A DNA stretch of 64,000 nucleotides from Aegilops tauschii subsp. strangulata (GCF_002575655.3 NC_053041.3:369255054-369319053); one strand, 5' to 3'; counted from the stretch's first letter, positions 34,216 through 45,840 are shown. Notes: generated by a model from the sequence alone, not told the origin. A program made the numbers and translations.

Positions 34216-35930
34216 TCATGTCTTGTACTGTTCAATCAGTCTCAGAAGGCTGTGTGTCTCGGCGTCAGGCATTGCATCTCTCAAAATCATCGTCTTTACA
34301 AAATCTGGCTCATAAACTTTTGCTTTAACATAAGCTTTTAGAAGGGTATTATACACAAAGGAATTTCTACAGTACTTTGATTCATTCAGTTCTGCAAAAA
34401 CTTTCTTCGCATTTTCCAAGTCACCAATCTCTGCAAAATTTTCAAGCAATAAATGAGTGGTCTCCAACCATGGTGTTGAACTTTTCACCTTCCTTGTGAC
34501 AACTTCCTTTTTTCCCATATCCATTGTGTTCACAGCTTGTTTCACAAGACCTGCTTTCAAGCAACCCAATGCCAAGTGACGATACGTAATAGCATTTGGT
34601 TGACAACCACTTGCTCTCATTTCTTTGAACACGGCCGCTGCTTTATCCACAAGGCCATGCCTGCAGTAAACTGATAACATGGAATTGAACTGTTCTGTAA
34701 GCTTTAGCTTCCTTGTTGATTTGATCTCTCGCCAAATCTCTTCTGCCTGCTCAACACAGCTAACCTTTCCAAATGCTTCAATTGCTAGTGTAAAGCTTTT
34801 GGATCGAATATGAGGAAGGCATTGCATGAGCTTCCACGTCATCTTTAGCTCATGTTCCTTTCCAAGGTACCCATACAAGATAAGAAGAATTTCCTGTGTA
34901 GACCAGTTAGTACCTGTCATAGAATTCTTGATGGCTTCTATGTATGTCTGGGAAACAGTATATAGCCTTGCTACAGCATGTGAAATTGCTAGAATGCCAT
35001 AAGTGATCTCATTTGGCTCAATCTTTGCTCTTTTCATATCACTGAACACCCTCGCCACCCCATCAATATTGTGCTCATTGGCCTGTATTTTCAGCAAGAT
35101 GTTGTAGGTTGAGGTGTGGGGGGTCACTCTACTGGCTTTCATCTGAGCGAGGATTTTGGAGATAGTCTTCCTACGCCCCTCAGAAGAATGGAGGATGATC
35201 AAGCGGTTGTATACATACGGCGAAATTGGCAGGGACAGTTCCCTCATCTTCCTCATGTAACCATATGAAAGCTTAATCAAGCCCTGCTCCAAACAAGCCA
35301 TTACAAGGTTATTGTAGAGCAGCTCATTCCGGAATTCTTGAGGTATACGGAGGAAGAGGCTCTCGGCTTCAGAAATGCCATGAACTTTAGCTGTGAACTC
35401 TAGGAGATAGGAGTAATCAAGCTCACTCAGCTTGTAGGGTCTCTCTCTGATCACCCATTCCATGACCTGTAGGGGAACAAACGAAATGGAGTGTTACTGT
35501 ACTTCCTTATAACAGACTAAAAAACAGTACTAGTAAAAAGGAAAATCCCTCGGATCCTCTGTGCATCTTCACACCGACGAGCGGCATAACAATGGAAGAC
35601 TCGAGGAGTCCGAGACAGACAAACGAAAAGGGGGTGCACCTGGAGTCCGGTGCGATGGAGGCGGCGGCGTCGGAGGCGGTTGATGGCGTGGAAGATGTGG
35701 CCGCGATGCACAGCGCGGCCGGCGGCCATCCACCCCCGAATGGCCGCGCACGCCGACGCCGCCCGCTCCACCCGTTGCGCCAGCGACCCCTCCTGCTCCG
35801 ACTCATCAGCGGTCTCCACAGGCGCAGGAGGAGGCGCGAGGGGTGCGCTTCCCGAGCTGGTAAAGAACGTGGCGGCGGCGCGGATCGGCGGCCGACGGCA
35901 CCGCAGCAACACGCGCAATGGCGTTAACAT
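34216..35930 (-). CDS. P-class pentatricopeptide-repeat protein, two exons
   Basis: Coding exons are 35930-35640 (97 codons) and 35466-34216. The intron 35639-35467 (173 bp) has a GTGCAC donor and CTACAG acceptor in phase 0, joining ...RTGLQ to VMEWVIRERP. The product is about 513 residues. The first ~45 residues are Arg/Ala/Ser-rich (LRVLLRCRRPPIRAAATFF), fitting an organelle, probably mitochondrial, transit peptide. The remainder carries about ten PPR-type helical repeats (YNNLVMACLEQGL, YNILLKIQANEHN, ITYGILAISHAV, FNSMLSVYCRHGL, ITYRHLALGCLKAGL, VYNTLLKAYVKAK). No E or DYW extension is present, placing it in the P class, whose members bind organelle RNA. No stops or shifts. The specific RNA target is not predictable here. 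Confidence 0.92.
35467..35639 (-). other. Intron of the P-class PPR gene
   Basis: 173 bp, GT...AG on the minus strand, phase 0. It explains why the two frames (ending in VHPLFVC... and beginning MEWV...) look separate: translating through the intron gives a false C-terminus. Confidence 0.88.
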
Positions 35931-36283
35931 GGTTGCGGCACCTCGTCGAACACCTGGCGCGCACGACTCCGCCTCCGCCTCCGCCTCCCAACAGTCACAG
36001 CTGCAGCAGCCAGCAGGGACAGCGTCCGCACTGCTCAGAGCCTCAGAGCACAGATCGAGGTTCCGCGGGGGCCGCTTGCAGGTTCTGTCTGAACCAACCG
36101 TGCTTCGTGCTGGGCGTTGCCTCTACTCGCCGTGGGAGGGGCTGCGGCTTCAAGGGCACAGACAAACGCGCCGCTTGGTGTTTGGGGGCTTAAATGATGA
36201 CTAAAGATGCTCTTAGGATAATTGGAGATTCTACCCTTAATTTGTTAACAAAATCCTACTAACAAAAACCAGTATATCTGCGA

Positions 36284-36486
36284 ACCAACCTGTGGTTGGA
36301 TGGTTAGAGGGACTGTGTTATCTCCAGCTCACCAGGGCTCAAATCCTGATGCTCGCATTTATTCCTAAAGAAAATGACTCAGTCTTTCGAAGATGCTCAT
36401 AAGATAGGGTGTGCGTGTGTACGTTCATAGGGGTGAGTGTATGCGTGTGTGTATGAGCGCTTGCGTCAGTACTGTGTTAAAAAAAA
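36284..36486 (+). mobile_element. Au-type SINE (tRNA-derived), internally deleted
   Basis: Begins CCAACCTGTGGTTGGATGG (A-box-like) and then CTCAAATCCTGATGCTCGC (B-box-like), the internal RNA polymerase III promoter of tRNA-derived SINEs. It ends with TATGAGCGCTTGCGTC...CTGTGTT followed by a short A run, the typical 3' end of the grass Au SINE family. It is about 200 bp. Text I recall from the middle of full copies is missing between TTATTCCTAAAG and GACTCAGTC. Family recall is from memory. Confidence 0.75.
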
Positions 36487-36552
36487 CTACTATTATATGG
36501 ATATAAATTTGTAAAACCGGCTGGATTTTTCCCCTTAGTTGACCTTATTGTA

Positions 36553-36826
36553 GTCTCTCTACGTCTCAGTCAACAGAGAAAATCTCAACTTGGATTAACT
36601 ACCTGTACGTAGGTCAGTTCACATACTACAAAACTGAGACAAATGAAAAGTTTTTTCTTTCTACAAAAAAATAACAGTATAATTTATTTATTTTTTGGAT
36701 ACAAATATAATGATATCAACTTTGTAGCACGCTGTCCACGACTCCACGTACGGTTGGAGTAATTGTTTGTCAAAGTTCAATCTTGTAAACATGCATGTCT
36801 ATATGATTATATCAGAACAGAGGGAG
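36553..36826. mobile_element. Degraded Stowaway-type MITE
   Basis: The right end is GAACAGAGGGAG followed by TA, the inverted Stowaway terminus. The proposed left end GTCTCTCTACGTCTCAG after TA is a poor match. The size (274 bp) and AT-rich interior fit. Low-confidence boundaries. Confidence 0.45.
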
Positions 36827-37135
36827 TACCACACAAACACTGACAACCATGCAGTGATGTTATTGCGCCAAGGCAATAAAGCTCTTTCGTTTTCTTTGCA
36901 ATCTCAGCACATTCGAAGGTGTCCAATCTCGAAATATTAGTACACAGGGTCGAAACAGTTCAAGCGCTGAACCATTACATTTTCAAACAAGTGCAATATT
37001 TGATCGAATATGTCACCATAGTTCATAGGCCAAGCAAATATCACCATCAGAGATAACACCATATCTCACTCACACTAAATACCCTGTACCAACAAAATGG
37101 CCAGAAATAAATAACATCTTCTAAGGTGTTGTTCT

Positions 37136-37809
37136 TTGGTCATACTATCGTCAAAGCCGGATGTGCCAGATAGTACCACGCTGCAAGTTCTTCACCTGAT
37201 TGCTGATGCTGGACAGGCTGTGGTGCACGGACAGACTGCAGCGACGAGGGTGGCCCAACGACCAACCAACGACTATTTCTACCCGCTCTGTGTTCGAAAC
37301 TTAGAAACCTCTGTTCATCTACTATGGCCCTGCCCGGAGGCGCGGCAGGTCTGGAGCACGGCAGCAGGCTGGTGGGGCTGCTCCGCCCTCGACCCAAGCA
37401 CTTGGCCTGAAGGTGAACGCTCGGAGGTGTATTGGTCCCATATCCTGAATGCCACACCAGCTGAGCATTAGAAAGGAATCAGGTCTATCACCATCCTCAT
37501 CTCATGGGAGCTATGGCTCGAGCGCAACCACAGAGTGTTCCAGAAGAAGATCGCTGCGCCTCCGGCCATCCTTCAAGCCATCAGACGAGCCCTGGAATCC
37601 TGGCGACTGGCGGGAGCGAGATGCATGCTGCACCCCTTTGGGGACCCGACGTGAAATTGTGTCACCCCGCTCTTTAGGGTTTTCTAGGCCCTATCACTCT
37701 TCCTTTTCTCTGAGCTTTATTCCTTAAGACCGTGCAAAAGGTGATGTAAATACTGCTCCCTGCCTCATAATATAAAAGGCCAGCAATTGCTGGTAGTTTT
37801 TTTTTAAAA
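37136..37809 (+). pseudogene. LINE (non-LTR retrotransposon) 3' end with zf-RVT-type zinc-knuckle domain
   Basis: Plus-strand frame with the C-terminal LINE domain: YPLCVRNLETSVHLLWPCPEARQVW, where the Cys/His spacing resembles the reverse-transcriptase zinc-binding domain. After an in-frame stop at 37469-37471 the same frame continues GIRSITILISWELWLERNHRVFQ. The protein ends near 37650, followed by an untranslated tail and a T/A-rich terminus at about 37797-37809. Only the 3' few hundred bases of the element are present, the usual 5' truncation of LINEs. Confidence 0.8.
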
Positions 37810-38100
37810 AGTAACGTCAACCAAAGTGCGAGAACAATTTGCCGAGGGGTGGCATGCATTTTGAACCTTTTTTCTAACCATACGCTAAGAACACACAGCT
37901 GCAAAAGTTTACTAGGCAATAAATTTTCATAAACAAATATGCAATTCGACTTACGACAAACAATTTTGCAACAACAAAAACCGTCTTTGGGAAGTATGTC
38001 CTGACATGGGAACTCAGAAGGATTTAAGCGAGACTATGTACACACTTGGGGCTTTCCACATTCACAAACTCAGAATCTGTTATAAGTTACAAAAATCATA

Positions 38101-38357
38101 CTCCCTCCATTTTTATTTACTCCGCATACTAGTTTTGACTGAAGTGAAACTTTATAAAGTTTGACCAAGTTTGTAGAAAACAATATGAACATTTACAGTA
38201 ACAAATTTATATAATGTGAAAATATATGCAATGATGAATCCAATGGTATTGATTTGGTGGTGTATATGTTAATATATTTTTCTACAAACTTGTTGAAAGC
38301 ATTTAAAGTTTGTCTTTATACAAACCTAATATGCGGAGTAAACAAAAACAGAGGGAG
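38101..38357. mobile_element. Stowaway MITE (257 bp)
   Basis: Terminal inverted repeats CTCCCTCCATTTTTATTTACTCCGCAT... and ...ATGCGGAGTAAACAAAAACAGAGGGAG, with the TA target duplicated (38099-38100 and 38358-38359). AT-rich interior, no coding. Tc1/mariner-class miniature element. Confidence 0.92.
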
Positions 38358-39268
38358 TACCTTAACTCAGTGCCTGAAAATAAAGCGCATGAGTCGATCA
38401 AGAAAATGCCAGCCCGCTTTTCACTTCGTGAGTGCCCTTGAGCTGATTACTAATTGTATACAATTTGACCGAAATGGAAATATTAGACCAAAGCAGTAAC
38501 ATGCTCTAACAATGTACTTGCCAGGTGCTGTTGCCGGTAAGCACCTCTTTTGGCACGAATAAGTGGAGAGGACACTGTCATGGTTGCAGCTTACAGCATT
38601 ATGCAAATACCTTCTCCAGAAATCACTCCTGACGAGTGACGAGAGAGTAAATGACATTATAAGAAGGCTAAGTAGTGGTGAAAGCCTCGCACAAGATTCC
38701 ATTTCATCCATTTACAAGTGATCTTTAATTTGTTTTTATTGAAAATATCTTGTGACCTGTAATCCTAACCGTACAATTTATACATAGATGTTGCATGACA
38801 ACAAAATTCTGATAGAAGGGCAATGTGCCCATACCTTGACAACAGTTGTTCTTCTACATACCAGAAAGCAACTTTTGAGAAATATGGACTTCGTCATGAA
38901 CAGCTATTTATGCAGACGCAAACATTAGTCTCAACTATCTAAATCATAAGTCACATAGCTAGTGTACAACTGTGAAGGATATTAAAGAAGATACATGAAT
39001 TGAGTGAAAGGTGATGGGTACAGACCATAATGTACTTCCTTAGTAATGATTGGAATTTCTCAGATACCAACATAAACACATCAAACTGCCCAATCCAGAG
39101 CAAGAATAATCAATTGAATCCAGTATTACCTGAACCTACATGAGAAGTCAGGAAAGATGGTAAATAACTGAGCAATGGAGCCAACAATCACCCTAAAATT
39201 TGAGGAGTTATAGGTTGAGTTATCGACTGACCAAATTTATCAAAATGACTAAGATCAGTAAAATGTAT
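38358..39268. other. Sequence downstream of the PLS-class PPR gene
   Basis: No frame above 96 codons and no transposon ends. It probably includes the 3' untranslated region of the minus-strand PPR gene on its right side. Nothing else recognised. Confidence 0.5.
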
Positions 39269-40858
39269 CTATTCAGCCAGCACCCAACTACTCCCAGGCA
39301 TCTTACTCAAGCCTCTTTCCTTCATTGTCTTCCTTAACCTCTTAAGCTTGTCCCATTTGTTTGCTTGTGCATATATGTTCCCCAACAGTATGTAATATCC
39401 ACTCTCTCCAGACGCCTGTTCAAAGCACTTGGAAGCAACGACCTCCCCAAGCTTAACATTGTTATGCAACCTGCAAGAAAGAAGCAAAGCACCCCAAACG
39501 CTAGCATGTGGTTGCATCGGCATCTGCCTGATCAGCTGAAACGCTTCATCCAACTTCCCGCTACGCCCAAGGAGATCTACCATGATGGTGTAGTGTTCCA
39601 TTGAAGGTCTAATCTTATATTTGCTTGACATGAAAGCAAAACAAGCTCGAGCTTCTTCCACTAGCCCAGCATGGTTGTATGCAGACAACAATCCCACAAA
39701 GCTCACTGCATTAGGACGAATATTTGCGTCAGACATCTCCTTGAATAAACCTATAGCTTCGTTTAACTTGCCATTCATCCCGCAGCCCACAATCATCGCA
39801 CTGTAAGATACCACGTCTCTTGTCCTCAGGCCTTTGAACAAATCAAAAGCGCTATCAATCCGCCCACTCTTGGTGTACAAATCCACGAGGGCGGTGCGCA
39901 AGTGATCATCCAGTTCAATTCCCAGAGACCCCATGAAGCTCTGAACCCACAGCCCAAACCTCAAGTTCCCTAGCTGGGAGCAAGCGGATATGACAGATGA
40001 GAAAGTTTTCTCATTGGGCAGAACACAGACATGAGGCTTGAGCATCCGGTTGAAAACTCCAATCGCCTCCCTCGCACAGCCATTTTGTGCATAGCATGTA
40101 ATCATCGCATTCCACACATAAAGATCATTCTTGTTCTCCATCCGTTCAAACAGGCCAGCAGCAGCCTGAACGTCGCCAGCCTTGGCATACCCGGAGATCA
40201 TCGTGATCCAGGAGATGTTGCTCATGACAGGCATCTGCTCGAACATCTCCCTCGCTCGAGTCAGGTGGCCATGGGCGATGAGCCCACAAATGACGGCATT
40301 CCAGGACGCGGCGTTCCGCTCAGGCATCTGGTCAAAGAGCTCGATGGCGCTGCCGAGGCGACCAGCCTTGGCGAGGCCCGCGACCATGGAGTTCCAGGAC
40401 ACAACGTCCCTCACGGGCATCTGGTCGAACAGAGTGCGCGCGGCAGATAGGTCCCCGGAGCGGAGAAGTGAGGCGAGCAGTGAGTTCCGGGAAACGAGTA
40501 GGGAATGCGGCGCCCGTGCTCCCGTGGGAGGCGTTTCGTCGAGCAGGCTGCGCGCAGCGACGGGGTCGCGGGAATAGAGATTGGCAAGCGCGGCGTGTGG
40601 GTACGGGTGCGCGAGGAGGCCTAGGCGAAGAAGATGAGCGTGGAAGGAAGCGGCAGCCGTGGCCACAGTATGGGGGGGGAGGCGGGAGACGGACTTGAGG
40701 ACGGTCGCGAGGGCGAAGGGGCAGGGGCGGTGGGCGGCGCCGGAGCGGAAGGACGAGAGGTAGAGCGCAATGGCGCGGCGCGGGCGGCCCTGGTCTGCGG
40801 CAGCGCGGATGGCCAGTGTCCACGGTGAGTTGACGTGATCGGCGGTAGGGTTCGGCAT
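39269..40858 (-). CDS. PLS-class pentatricopeptide-repeat protein, E subgroup
   Basis: Single-exon, 529 residues. Alternating P, L and S repeats are visible: NSLLASLLRSGDLSAARTLFDQMPVRDVVSWNSMVAGLAKAG (about 125-167), ERNAASWNAVICGLIAHGH, VWNAMITCYAQNGCAREAIGVFNRM, TFSSVISACSQLGN, ALVDLYTKSGRIDSAFDLF, VSFVGLLSAYNHAGLVEEA and HYTIMVDLLGRSGKLDEA. The last ~78 residues (VWGALLLSCRLHNN... to MPGSSWVLAE) are an E motif. No DYW deaminase domain follows, so if it edits RNA it must recruit a DYW partner. Such proteins act in C-to-U editing or processing of mitochondrial or chloroplast transcripts. The N-terminus shows no strong transit peptide, so the organelle is uncertain. Arabidopsis At4g22760 is a possible relative (recalled). 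Frame intact. Confidence 0.93.
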   Translation of the reverse strand: MPNPTADHVNSPWTLAIRAAADQGRPRRAIALYLSSFRSGAAHRPCPFALATVLKSVSRLPPHTVATAAASFHAHLLRLGLLAHPYPHAALANLYSRDPVAARSLLDETPPTGARAPHSLLVSRNSLLASLLRSGDLSAARTLFDQMPVRDVVSWNSMVAGLAKAGRLGSAIELFDQMPERNAASWNAVICGLIAHGHLTRAREMFEQMPVMSNISWITMISGYAKAGDVQAAAGLFERMENKNDLYVWNAMITCYAQNGCAREAIGVFNRMLKPHVCVLPNEKTFSSVISACSQLGNLRFGLWVQSFMGSLGIELDDHLRTALVDLYTKSGRIDSAFDLFKGLRTRDVVSYSAMIVGCGMNGKLNEAIGLFKEMSDANIRPNAVSFVGLLSAYNHAGLVEEARACFAFMSSKYKIRPSMEHYTIMVDLLGRSGKLDEAFQLIRQMPMQPHASVWGALLLSCRLHNNVKLGEVVASKCFEQASGESGYYILLGNIYAQANKWDKLKRLRKTMKERGLSKMPGSSWVLAE

Positions 40859-41026
40859 GGACCGTCGCCTATGCTTTCCGGCGACTCACGTTCCCGGTAG
40901 CTGGGGTGGGAGGGCAGACATGACCGGCGCCCGTTTTGGGGGGTTTCATGTAACAGAGATAATCAGTAGCTAAAACTCAAAATCGGAATTTTTTGGTCGA
41001 TCGCAACCATAGCCGATGGCTAAACA

Positions 41027-43036
41027 GGCATCTCCAACCTAACCCGTAAATTTTCCCCATCCACGAATAGAGGGACCAATCCATAAACAAGGATGCAGGA
41101 GAATGGCATCCAACCATAGCAGCATACATCCGGTCTTTTAGTTTTTTTTTAGTCCGCACGATCAAGTATTTTTTTTCTAATGTCCGCACGATCAAGTAGC
41201 CACATGCAAAGGATACAGACGTTCAAATAGCCGCATGCAACACAAGTTTAAATTTAAAAAAAAGTTCAAATATTACATCCCAACATTGTTGTCCTCTTTC
41301 ACCGCTCAGAGATGCTCAATCAGATCTTCCTTCAACTGCTCGTGAGTTGGTCGATATCGAATTTGTTGATGCATTTGAATAAACTCCTCAAATGTGGATT
41401 CTGGTCCGAAAGTTGGATAGGAACACCCATGTTCTCAAATTCCAAAGTTGCGGCAACATCGTCATCCTCATCCTCGACGATCATGTTGTGCATAATCACA
41501 TAACATGTCATACCTCCCACAAGGTCTCCGGATCCATTGTTTTGCAGGTCCACGAACAACTGCAAAACGGGTCTGAAGAACTCCAAATGCCCTCTCGACA
41601 TCCTTTCTTGTTGCTTCTTGATTTTGGGCAAAGTGAGCCTTTTTCTGGCCAACTGGGTTTGAGATGGTGCTGATAAAGGTAGCCCATGGAGAATAGATAC
41701 CGTCAACCAGATAGTAGCCCATCTTGTACTCATGTCCATTGACAGTATAGTGGCAAGGATGAGCTTTTCCTTCACTCAGCCTCGTAAACAACGATGATCG
41801 TTGCAGCACATTGATGTCATTGTGAGACCCATGCATATGCCAAAGAAAGCGTGCCAAATCCAAATATCATGTGATGCAACTGATTCAAGAATGATGGTGG
41901 GCTTCTTAACATGACCTTGATATTGCCCTTCTAAAGCCTTCGAGCAGTTCTTCCATTTCCAATACATGCAGTAAAGAGATCCAAGCAAACCTGGCCACTC
42001 TCTTGCTTCTAAGATTGTCAGGAGCCTCTCGGTGTCTGCCACAATTGGTTCTCTCAGGTAATGAGGTCCGAACACCTCGACCACGGCAGTTGCAAACCTG
42101 ATCATGGCATCTCCGCATGTGCTCTCAAACGTCCGTAAGTACTCGTCCCAGAATCAGTGGCCGTGCCATATAAAAGCATCCGGAGTGGGCCCGTGGACTT
42201 CTAGTTACCAGAGAATCCAATCATTCCCACGACGTCCTTCTTCAGGATGAAGTAGTCATCATAGGACCGGCCATGGTACAAACGGTCGAAGACAATCTTG
42301 CACATTAGAAAACGCCGCGAAAATGGTCAGCGAATAGTGCATCGGGGGCAAAGTAGTCGGCCATCAGTGTCAAATGCCCGTGCGCCCTATTGCAGTTGAG
42401 CACTCTATGACCCTTGATCGAGCTCTTGAAATTGAGAACATGCTCCTCCGCACGCTCTGCGTCTTCACGGACCGCCTGCATCATCGCCGTCTCATCGGAG
42501 TACTCCTTGTCCGATGAGCCGTCGGACGACTCAACATACCGCTACAAATAAGGGACAACTGTTTTCAGCTCCGATGATTCATCGAACAGTTGCCGAGCAC
42601 GATAGAGGATGGTACCTGGCAGGGTAATCGGAGGACATGGGGTTGAACAGAGACGGAGGAGAAGCGGCAGGGAGCCCTGCTGGATCACCGGAAGTGACGG
42701 AGACGTAGATTTTCGGTAGGGGTGTGGCGTGGTGGCCGGGGTGGTGGAGCGGTGACGACGGCAAGAGAGAAAGAAGGAAGGACAAAAAATGGAGAGGATG
42801 GAGTCGCAGGGCTAGTGACGGGTTTTGGGTGGGGCTGGGGTGTCGGATTCGTAAGTTCCGTTTGTTCGCTCTCCCGCAAAGCCCCTCCCCCACACACTTT
42901 TGTCTCTGTTTTGCGGGAGAAATCACGTCCGGGCCGCCCCATGGACCGATACAGGTCCACGTTGGATGGCTTCGGCGGTATGGACAACGCGGTCCGGACG
43001 GTTGCGGGAGGTTTACGGGTCCGCCTTGGAGATGCC
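41027..43036 (-). mobile_element. PIF/Harbinger DNA transposon, decayed (about 2.0 kb)
   Basis: The left end GGCATCTCCAA...ACCCGTAAA (41027 onward) is inverted at the right end near 43006-43036 (TTTACGGGT...TTGGAGATGCC). Between the ends is a minus-strand transposase remnant. The expected 3 bp target duplication is not clear (ACA on the left, CTT on the right), so one end may be eroded or mis-set. The left end lies 168 bp from the start codon of the adjacent PPR gene. Confidence 0.7.
41330..42600 (-). pseudogene. PIF/Harbinger transposase pseudogene
   Basis: On the minus strand, three frames carry successive transposase pieces: the N-terminal part around 42550-42110, 42105-41776 (VFGPHYLREP, GSLYCMYWKWKNC), 41863-41468 (SHNDINVLQRSS, YLVDGIYSPW, RKDVERAFGVLQTRF) and 41775-41332 (CYVIMHNMIVEDEDDD). 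Several frameshifts separate them. At the first catalytic motif, where the copy at 32016-33285 has Asp (SIDCMNW), this copy has Tyr (SLYCMYW), so even an intact frame would lack the first DDE residue. The two copies clearly derive from one family but not from a recent duplication. Confidence 0.88.
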
Positions 43037-43558
43037 CTTCGGACCCTATGTCGGTCGATCGATCCAAACACAAGATCGGTCGCTCGCGGACCGTAAGATG
43101 CAGACACATAAAGTCGTTGATCCTCCGCCTCGCATCCGCTTTTTCCTTCCTCTCTGCATCATTCGTCTCTCCCGCGTACAATTGCAGCAGACTCACCCCT
43201 CCTTGTTGACCTTCGCCCGCAACATTTAGCTTGGCGAGGGATCAACCATCCCGGGCGTTGTCAGTAGATGACTCGAATGGAGGACCCCAACTCACAGCAG
43301 ACGGCTCACCGCGGACAACACAACGCAGGCAAGGCCATGTCCAGCACCCTCGCGTGTGAAAGTGCAATTCTATCCCTAAGTAGGTTCTGTTGTATATGTC
43401 AATACAATTTTTTATATTGTTGACTAACCTTGTCTGTTGTATATAAGATGTGTTAGTCCAATGGTTGATAGCAACCATGGATATCGACCACCCAATTAAC
43501 AAAGAGAGAAGAAGGCGTATACGCATTTTCACATATATTTTCTCTTACTTTTATTAAG
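43037..43558. other. Unassigned sequence between Harbinger element and MITE
   Basis: GC-rich left half with chance frames on both strands. On the right is an AT-rich stretch. There are no domain matches I recognise and no element ends. Confidence 0.4.
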
Positions 43559-43560
43559 TA

Positions 43561-43638
43561 CTCCCTTTGTTCCTAAATATAAGACATTTTGGCAATTCAA
43601 TCTAAACTGCCAAAACGTTTTATATTTAGAAACAGATG
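43561..43638. mobile_element. Short Stowaway-type foldback MITE (about 78 bp)
   Basis: Left end CTCCCTTTGTTCCTAAATATAAG after TA. The interior TTTTGGCAATTCAATC / TAAACTGCCAAAACG folds back. The right end ...ATATTTAGAAACAGATG is a worn inverse of the left, followed by TA. The element is essentially one hairpin. Confidence 0.75.
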
Positions 43639-43640
43639 TA

Positions 43641-44307
43641 TTATAAGAAAGTCGCACTAAGGGTATTTCGATGAAATCTTGGTTGGCACATTTTTTCCTT
43701 CAAATATCCTAAATATACACTTCCTGCATCATATATCATATGTCATTCTTATAGCCAAAGAAATCACTTTAAAATAACAATATTGGGATATATTTGCACA
43801 TGTCAACAATTCCTTCCAGAGTTTTCGGAACAACCCTCTGCTCGGACTCCGGACTTACCTCTGGAGCCACCTGTAGCTGACACTAGAACCGTCTGATGTC
43901 TGCCGGAGATAACTCCATAGCCGGCCCCGAAATCTGGGCATCCCAAAGCCTACTATCGAATCTGGAGCGTCCGGAATGCGTCCCTATCTTTGGTGTTACA
44001 TCTGTCAAACATCATACCTTTGATGCCAGATGACCCACACATATAGGGGATTAATCGTAGTCTTTTCAATAAGTAAGAGTGTCGAACCCAAAGAGGAGCT
44101 GAAGGAAATGATAACCGGTTTTCAATAAGGTATTCTCTGCAAGTACTGAAATGAGTGGTAACAAGTAGTTTGGTAGCAAGATAATTCGTAACAAGAAACA
44201 AGTAACACTAGTAACAAGAGTGCAGCAAGGTGTCCCAATCCTTTTTATAGCAAAGGACAAGCCGAAGTACTTCTTATAGTGAGCAAAACGTTCTCGAGGA
44301 CACATGG
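43641..44307. other. Unassigned repeat-like sequence
   Basis: Contains text such as GTCGAACCCAAAGAGGAGCTGAAGGAAATGAT (44092-44113 region) that resembles Triticeae retrotransposon internal or LTR sequence, but no ends, primer site or coding domain could be defined. Confidence 0.35.
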
Positions 44308-44979
44308 TGTCGATGTCAAAACCGGCAGACCTCGGGGTAGGGGCCCGAGCTGTGGATCTCGGATCGAGGGTAACAGGAACGAAGGAGACGATGTTTACCC
44401 AGGTTCGGGCCCTCTTAATGGAGGTACAACCCTATGTCTTGCTCTTGTTTGTATTGATGGAGATGTATCAAGTACAGAGTTGATCGACCTCGAGATCGTA
44501 ATGTGTGGTCTAACTCTAGGGCTAGGTGAATGATTTTGCGATGATGTCCCCTCTACAGGCTAAACCCTATGGCTTATATACACGCCAGGGAGGGCATCAA
44601 GGGTTACAAGGTCGGTAACGAGGAGCTAGGCGGTGACAAAGATCTTGGAGTATACGTCAAGCCTTTGGGGGGAGGCAGTCTTGATCACGCCCCCTGTGTA
44701 TGGCTTCTGGAGTCCATCTTGATCACGAATGAAGGCTTGCTGGCCCAACCCGAGGAGAATGGGCCGGCTGGGTTAGTACCCCCTTATCCAGGACAATTCT
44801 TATGGGACCTCGGATCCGGAGTAATCGGCTCGATAGGCGAGTTCCCCTCTAAGGAGTCTTCGAATACCAACGGTCCTGCCAGGTGGACCCGGACCTACCG
44901 CTTGCATCCCCAGTCCCTAACCATGGTGACCGCACCTTTACGGGGAAGCAAACTACTTTATGGAAAAAACATCGAAGCA
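44308..44979 (-). mobile_element. LTR of a minus-strand gypsy element (3' LTR)
   Basis: The left edge TGTCGATGTCAAAACCGGC is sharp. The right edge is taken near ...ACATCGAAGCA (44979), followed by a pyrimidine-rich stretch (TTTCATCCCCTTTATATCC) that would be the minus-strand polypurine tract. The integrase on the minus strand at 53051-53610 belongs to the same element, so this is its 3' LTR. The right boundary is uncertain by tens of bases. Confidence 0.6.
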
Positions 44980-45840
44980 TCGGTTTCATCCCCTTTATAT
45001 CCATGAGCTGCTCGTATTGATTTACCGCATCGACCCAATCCCTCCTTGCCAAACCAAACGCACAAGCGTCCCCTACTCCCGAGTCCATCCTCTAGAGCTT
45101 CTCATGATGAGCGATGCAGGCTCCTCCAGGCACCCTCATGGCTCTGTCAGAGGCGATTGGGGCAGCTGCGCAGTCTCGCGCCTTCATGTGGAGCGTTTAG
45201 CTAAGCAGGGTTATTTGCTGGATTCAGATCTGACCGCGACCCGCGCAGGATTGACATCCATGAAAGGCCAGGTGCACGCAGAGAATCACCCATCCCCCCA
45301 AGAGGGCGAGAGGGTATGTTTCACCTCTTTTCTGTTGCGTGGATTAGGATTTCCTATTCATCCCTTCCTCCGAGGTCTGCTAGAGATTTACGGGCTGCAA
45401 CTCCACCATCTCACCCCAATGTTATCCTTCATATCGTGGGGTATGTTCCTCTATGCGAGATGTACCTCGGGTGCGAGGTGCACTTCGAGCCGCGGCGGAG
45501 ATACTTCTGCATAATGCCCTGCTCTCCAGCCGAAAAGTTATATGAGGTCGGGGCAGCCGAAGTCTATCGCAGCGAAGGGACGGACTACCCACCCAGCTCA
45601 CCTCGTGAAGATACCGACGTCTGGCCGACCGAGTGTTCTATATAGACGACGTCCTCCTCTAGGAGTCATTTCGGCCAGGACTCCCCTTGTTCTTTATGGA
45701 ACCCCCAAAGAGGCAATACAGCTGGAGGCCCAAGAGCCCGTCTTCAGAAGAGAGTGCCGAAGTAATAGAACTAGCGGCTCGAGTGACGGAACTAATGCGC
45801 ACCGGCCTGACCATTAATGATGTAATGGCCACGACGATAG

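Noticed and set aside
35592..36204. Plus-strand frames over the first PPR exon
   Set aside because: They are shadows of the GC-rich transit-peptide exon on the other strand.
41024..43040. A 3 bp target duplication for the second Harbinger element
   Set aside because: Flanking triplets are ACA and CTT with the best end placement and do not match, so no duplication is claimed.
44569..45006. 145-codon plus-strand frame
   Set aside because: Mostly inside the LTR of the minus-strand gypsy element. No domain, and it ends before the antisense gene start.
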